Of a DNA stretch of 20,330 bases, positions 19,324-20,330 are shown one piece after another (within the stretch, counting starts at the first letter, position 1; each line of letters begins with the position of its first letter). This DNA comes from a virus, in IMG/VR virus record IMGVR_UViG_3300044628_000381, positions 1 to 20,330 of that record; one strand, given 5' to 3'. The notes below the pieces were generated by a model. That model made no database searches. It was not told the DNA's origin and saw nothing but the letters and a program-made list of their open reading frames with translations. The position numbers and the translations under genes were made by a program.

Positions 19324-20316
19324 ATGTTAGGCTTTAGTCCATTATCCAGCACCCCTTTAAGTAGTTTACCTGTTGTTGGTAGTGGGCAAGTCAACTACAC
19401 ACTTACGTGTAACGCAGGGGCTTACACTTATACAGGGCAGGTTGCAACTTTAACCTATACGCCTGGTGCTACTACTATCAATTACACATTAACTTGTGCT
19501 AATGGTAGTTATAGCTATACGGGTGTAGCAGCAACACTTAAAGTTGCTCATAGACTTACCTGTAACGTGGGGGCTTACACTTACACAGGCATAGCAGCAT
19601 CATTAAAGGTAGCGCATAGATTAACTTGTGCAGTAGGGGCTTATACTTACACAGGTGTAGCGGCAAGTCTTAAGGTAGTACACAGTTTAACGTGTAATGC
19701 TGGCAGTTATAGTTATGTAGGTAAAGCGGCAACACTTACTTACACGGCAGGGGCAACAGCATATAGTTTGGCCTGTAATGTTGGTAGTTACGCTTATACA
19801 GGACAAGTAGCAACATTAACTTATGTTCCAGGCGCTAGTCCGATTGCTTATGTTTTATCTTGCGCTAGTGGTAGTTATATTTATGATAATGCTTATGTAA
19901 ATAGCGGATATGTTGACAGTGGTTACTTTCAAGACAATGTAGTATTAACTTATGTATCAAATGCCTCTACTGCACCAACAGGTGGTGGCAGATTTAGACG
20001 ACAACTCATTGTAGTTGAGATAGATGGTAAAGAGTACAGAATATTTGCTGATGAACTAGAATCATTCTTAGCGTCAATGAAGCAAGAAGTTAAAGACGAA
20101 CCTAAGAAAGTAAGCAAGAAGAAAGCTAAGAAAGTTAAAGCGCAACCAGTTAAGTTGCCTAAGATTAGAATTATATCAGCACCTGTAAACATTATTCCGC
20201 AATTACAGTCGCAGATAGAAAGAACAAACGTAGTATTATATAATATCATGAGTAAAGCAATGCAACGCTATTCTGATGATATTGATGATGAAGAATTAAT
20301 TTTGATGATGTTATAG
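19324..20316 (+). CDS. Tandem-repeat virion protein with basic C-terminal region
   Basis: The 330-residue product has an N-terminal lead (MLGFSPLSSTPLSSLPVVGS), then seven repeats of 22-28 residues of the form LTCxxGxYxYTGxxAxL (about 23-210). Similar repeats in other phages usually carry Ala where this protein has Cys, so each unit here holds one cysteine. The last unit is interrupted by a Tyr/Asn/Ser insert (NAYVNSGYVDSGYF). Residues about 218-330 form another domain: FRRQLIVVEIDGKEYRIF, a Lys-rich linker (KKVSKKKAKKVKA) and a helical acidic end. It is probably a fibre or surface protein. Confidence 0.7.
   Translation: MLGFSPLSSTPLSSLPVVGSGQVNYTLTCNAGAYTYTGQVATLTYTPGATTINYTLTCANGSYSYTGVAATLKVAHRLTCNVGAYTYTGIAASLKVAHRLTCAVGAYTYTGVAASLKVVHSLTCNAGSYSYVGKAATLTYTAGATAYSLACNVGSYAYTGQVATLTYVPGASPIAYVLSCASGSYIYDNAYVNSGYVDSGYFQDNVVLTYVSNASTAPTGGGRFRRQLIVVEIDGKEYRIFADELESFLASMKQEVKDEPKKVSKKKAKKVKAQPVKLPKIRIISAPVNIIPQLQSQIERTNVVLYNIMSKAMQRYSDDIDDEELILMML
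19390..19955 (+). repeat. Seven in-frame coding repeats, 66-84 bases each
   Basis: The units encode LTCNxGxYTYTGxxAxLxx and differ mainly at third positions, with a core TA(T/C)ACxGG region in most. Units 3 and 4 (from about 19540) are the closest pair. The array could expand or shrink by recombination. Confidence 0.75.
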
Positions 20317-20323
20317 GGTATAT

Positions 20324-20330
20324 ATGGCAA
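20324..20330 (+). CDS. Start of next late gene (edge)
   Basis: ATGGCAA begins after AGGGTAT, seven bases past the previous stop. It is too short to identify. Confidence 0.4.

Noticed and set aside
19137-19394. Antisense frame rich in Thr and Cys
   Set aside because: It is the reverse image of the Gly/Ala-rich fibre gene and shows low-complexity composition.
1-20330. CRISPR array, rRNA, integrase or attachment site
   Set aside because: No spaced direct-repeat array, rRNA-like stretch, recombinase motif or att-like duplication was found by eye.

Overview
This window is part of a double-stranded DNA tailed-phage genome (free phage or prophage), moderately AT-rich throughout. The phage assignment rests on a large terminase, a portal protein, a run of virion/appendage genes, a lambda-like replication/NinB block and a phage recombination module. 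A Gram-negative host is suggested by a classical Sec signal peptide with an AHA cleavage motif, SSB with an IPF tail and strong Shine-Dalgarno sequences. Host genus cannot be read from the window. No integrase, capsid or lysis gene is visible, so lifestyle is undecided.

Layout. Positions 1-6046 form a leftward (minus) early operon starting near 6093. Read in transcription order it holds a cluster of tiny genes, a Sak3/DUF1071 annealing protein, a pentapeptide-repeat protein, a YqaJ exonuclease, SSB, small genes, a PP-loop (PAPS-reductase-like) protein, a methyltransferase-like phage protein, a secreted protein and a metallophosphoesterase cut by the left edge. Positions 6047-6166 are a divergent control region with back-to-back promoters and a perfect 7-bp inverted repeat. 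Positions 6167-10999 are the rightward early/middle block: VRR-NUC nuclease, HNH nuclease, O-like and P-like replication proteins, a PD-(D/E)XK-like protein, two AP2-like proteins, a small Cro-type HTH protein, NinB and a Ref-like HNH nuclease. Positions 10992-11176 hold a strong promoter, an intrinsic terminator and a structured leader. Positions 11177-20330 are the late genes: Cys-rich protein, two mini-genes, GT8-like glycosyltransferase, TerS, TerL, portal, and several beta-rich virion or fibre proteins including a glycine-rich adhesin-like protein and a Cys-bearing tandem-repeat protein.

About fifteen genes under 60 codons were recovered by reading the gaps. Many overlap their neighbours by ATGA or TAATG and have good ribosome binding sites.

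The most unusual signals are two leader RNAs. The first (about 6557-6722, before the HNH gene) can fold a 27-position stem with one mismatch that buries the HNH ribosome binding site and start codon. The second (11026-11176, before the late operon) has a promoter followed within about 10 nt by an intrinsic terminator, then mutually exclusive hairpins with an anti-Shine-Dalgarno/anti-anti-Shine-Dalgarno arrangement. Both look like cis-regulatory RNAs controlling phage gene timing.
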